In this document: positions 5,174-5,437 of the stretch, piece after piece | Layout: the number at the start of each line of letters is the position of its first letter | How positions within the stretch are numbered: the first letter of the stretch is position 1 | From: Candidatus Woesearchaeota archaeon | GTDB taxonomy: Archaea > Nanobdellota > Nanobdellia > Woesearchaeales > WJKV01 | NCBI GenBank assembly: GCA_019322855.1 | Contig: JAHWIA010000063.1 | Location: 1 to 5,437 of the forward strand | DNA: 5,437 bases | Direction: 5' to 3' | The notes under the pieces: generated by a model | Database searches by the model: none | What the model saw: the letters and a program-made list of their open reading frames with translations, nothing else | Told to the model about the DNA's origin: nothing | Program-made: the position numbers and the translations under genes

Positions 5174-5313
5174 GTATTCGAAATCAAACTAAACATTAGA
5201 TTTTCAGTATAATAATAATAAATAATCATTAATAATTAAATAATATAATAATCAATTCAGTTATCTGCTTTTATTGATTTTCTTTATTCACTTGAAGTTT
5301 TCGACGACAAATC

Positions 5314-5337
5314 ATTATTTTCTATATTGAAAATAAT
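5314..5337. repeat. Perfect 9-bp inverted repeat
   Basis: ATTATTTTC (5314-5322) and GAAAATAAT (5329-5337) are exact reverse complements around a TATATT loop. The TTTTC...GAAAA part resembles the dyad half of the ORB-like repeats without the G-string. It could be a protein-binding palindrome within the AT-rich tract or a weak hairpin; in such AT-rich DNA, chance is not excluded. Confidence 0.4.
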
Positions 5338-5437
5338 AACGTATTATAATATAATAATAAAAATATAATATATTATATAATATATAATATAATAAATAAT
5401 AATATAATAAAATAAAAAATAAAATAATCAACTTTAA

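Larger units (their letters stand above)
5059..5428. other. Candidate replication origin: ORB-like cluster beside AT-only tract
   Basis: This gene-free stretch combines three ORB-like repeats (R1-R3 within 5059-5141) with extreme AT richness. Bases 5208-5252 hold a single C, and 5342-5428 are 87 consecutive A/T bases made of ATA/TAA units. Clustered recognition boxes next to an easily melted tract is the known plan of archaeal origins, and mcm and an RPA gene lie within 5 kb. Against it: no orc1/cdc6 gene is in the window, and AT-rich spacers are common in AT-rich genomes. The tract runs to the end of the window, so boxes on its far side could not be seen. Confidence 0.35.

Noticed and set aside
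5172..5190. TTCGAAATC resembling the T-arm of a tRNA
   Set aside because: There is no acceptor stem, D-arm or anticodon arm at fitting distances upstream; AT-rich context makes chance likely.
5093..5212. A 39-codon plus-strand reading frame starting MKLIFAFESD
   Set aside because: It starts inside repeat copy R2 and runs through copy R3, has no ribosome-binding site and shows no recognisable protein pattern. The repeats explain the sequence better.

Overview
This window is archaeal and AT-rich. It carries a TATA-binding protein with two repeats, an MCM replicative helicase, an RPA-type single-strand-binding subunit and aIF2 beta, most of them behind archaeal BRE/TATA-type promoters. The short intergenic gaps, small proteins, lack of inteins and AT-rich composition would suit a DPANN-type lineage such as a Woesearchaeota or Pacearchaeota relative. 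That placement is only an impression; the sequence shows nothing that fixes the phylum.

Layout from left to right. Bases 1-220 are a non-coding leader holding two inverted copies of a short repeat and the tbp promoter. Next come tbp (221-811, +), a pyrimidine-rich tract, mcm (847-2856, +) and an RPA2-like gene (2903-3646, +). Twelve bases further on, a SpoIIM/DUF95-family membrane protein converges from the other strand (3659-4492, -). A divergent promoter region of about 140 bp leads to the aIF2 beta gene (4632-5036, +). The last 400 bp are non-coding: more copies of the same repeat, then an AT-only landscape reaching the end of the window.

The most interesting signal is this repeat. Its best copies (13-33 and 5121-5141) agree at 19 of 21 positions. 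Read on the minus strand they go TTC(C/T)ATAAGAAATA(A/C)AGG and end in a run of four G then T. This matches the layout of the archaeal origin recognition box (ORB): an imperfect TTCCA..TGGAAA dyad, a short A-rich spacer, then a G-string. At least three further copies are seen (99-119, 5059-5071, 5080-5097), in both orientations. The right-hand cluster borders an 87-bp stretch of pure A/T that could be a duplex-unwinding element. Together with the linked helicase and SSB genes, this suggests a candidate replication origin, or an Orc1/Cdc6-type binding cluster, bracketing an information-processing gene block. No orc1/cdc6 gene lies in the window, so this is an inference.

Functionally, MCM unwinds the duplex and the RPA-like protein coats the single strands. 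Both end in a short winged-helix domain with a similar GDIF...PG tail. TBP sets promoter recognition and aIF2 beta serves translation initiation. The SpoIIM-like protein is the only gene without an obvious informational role.
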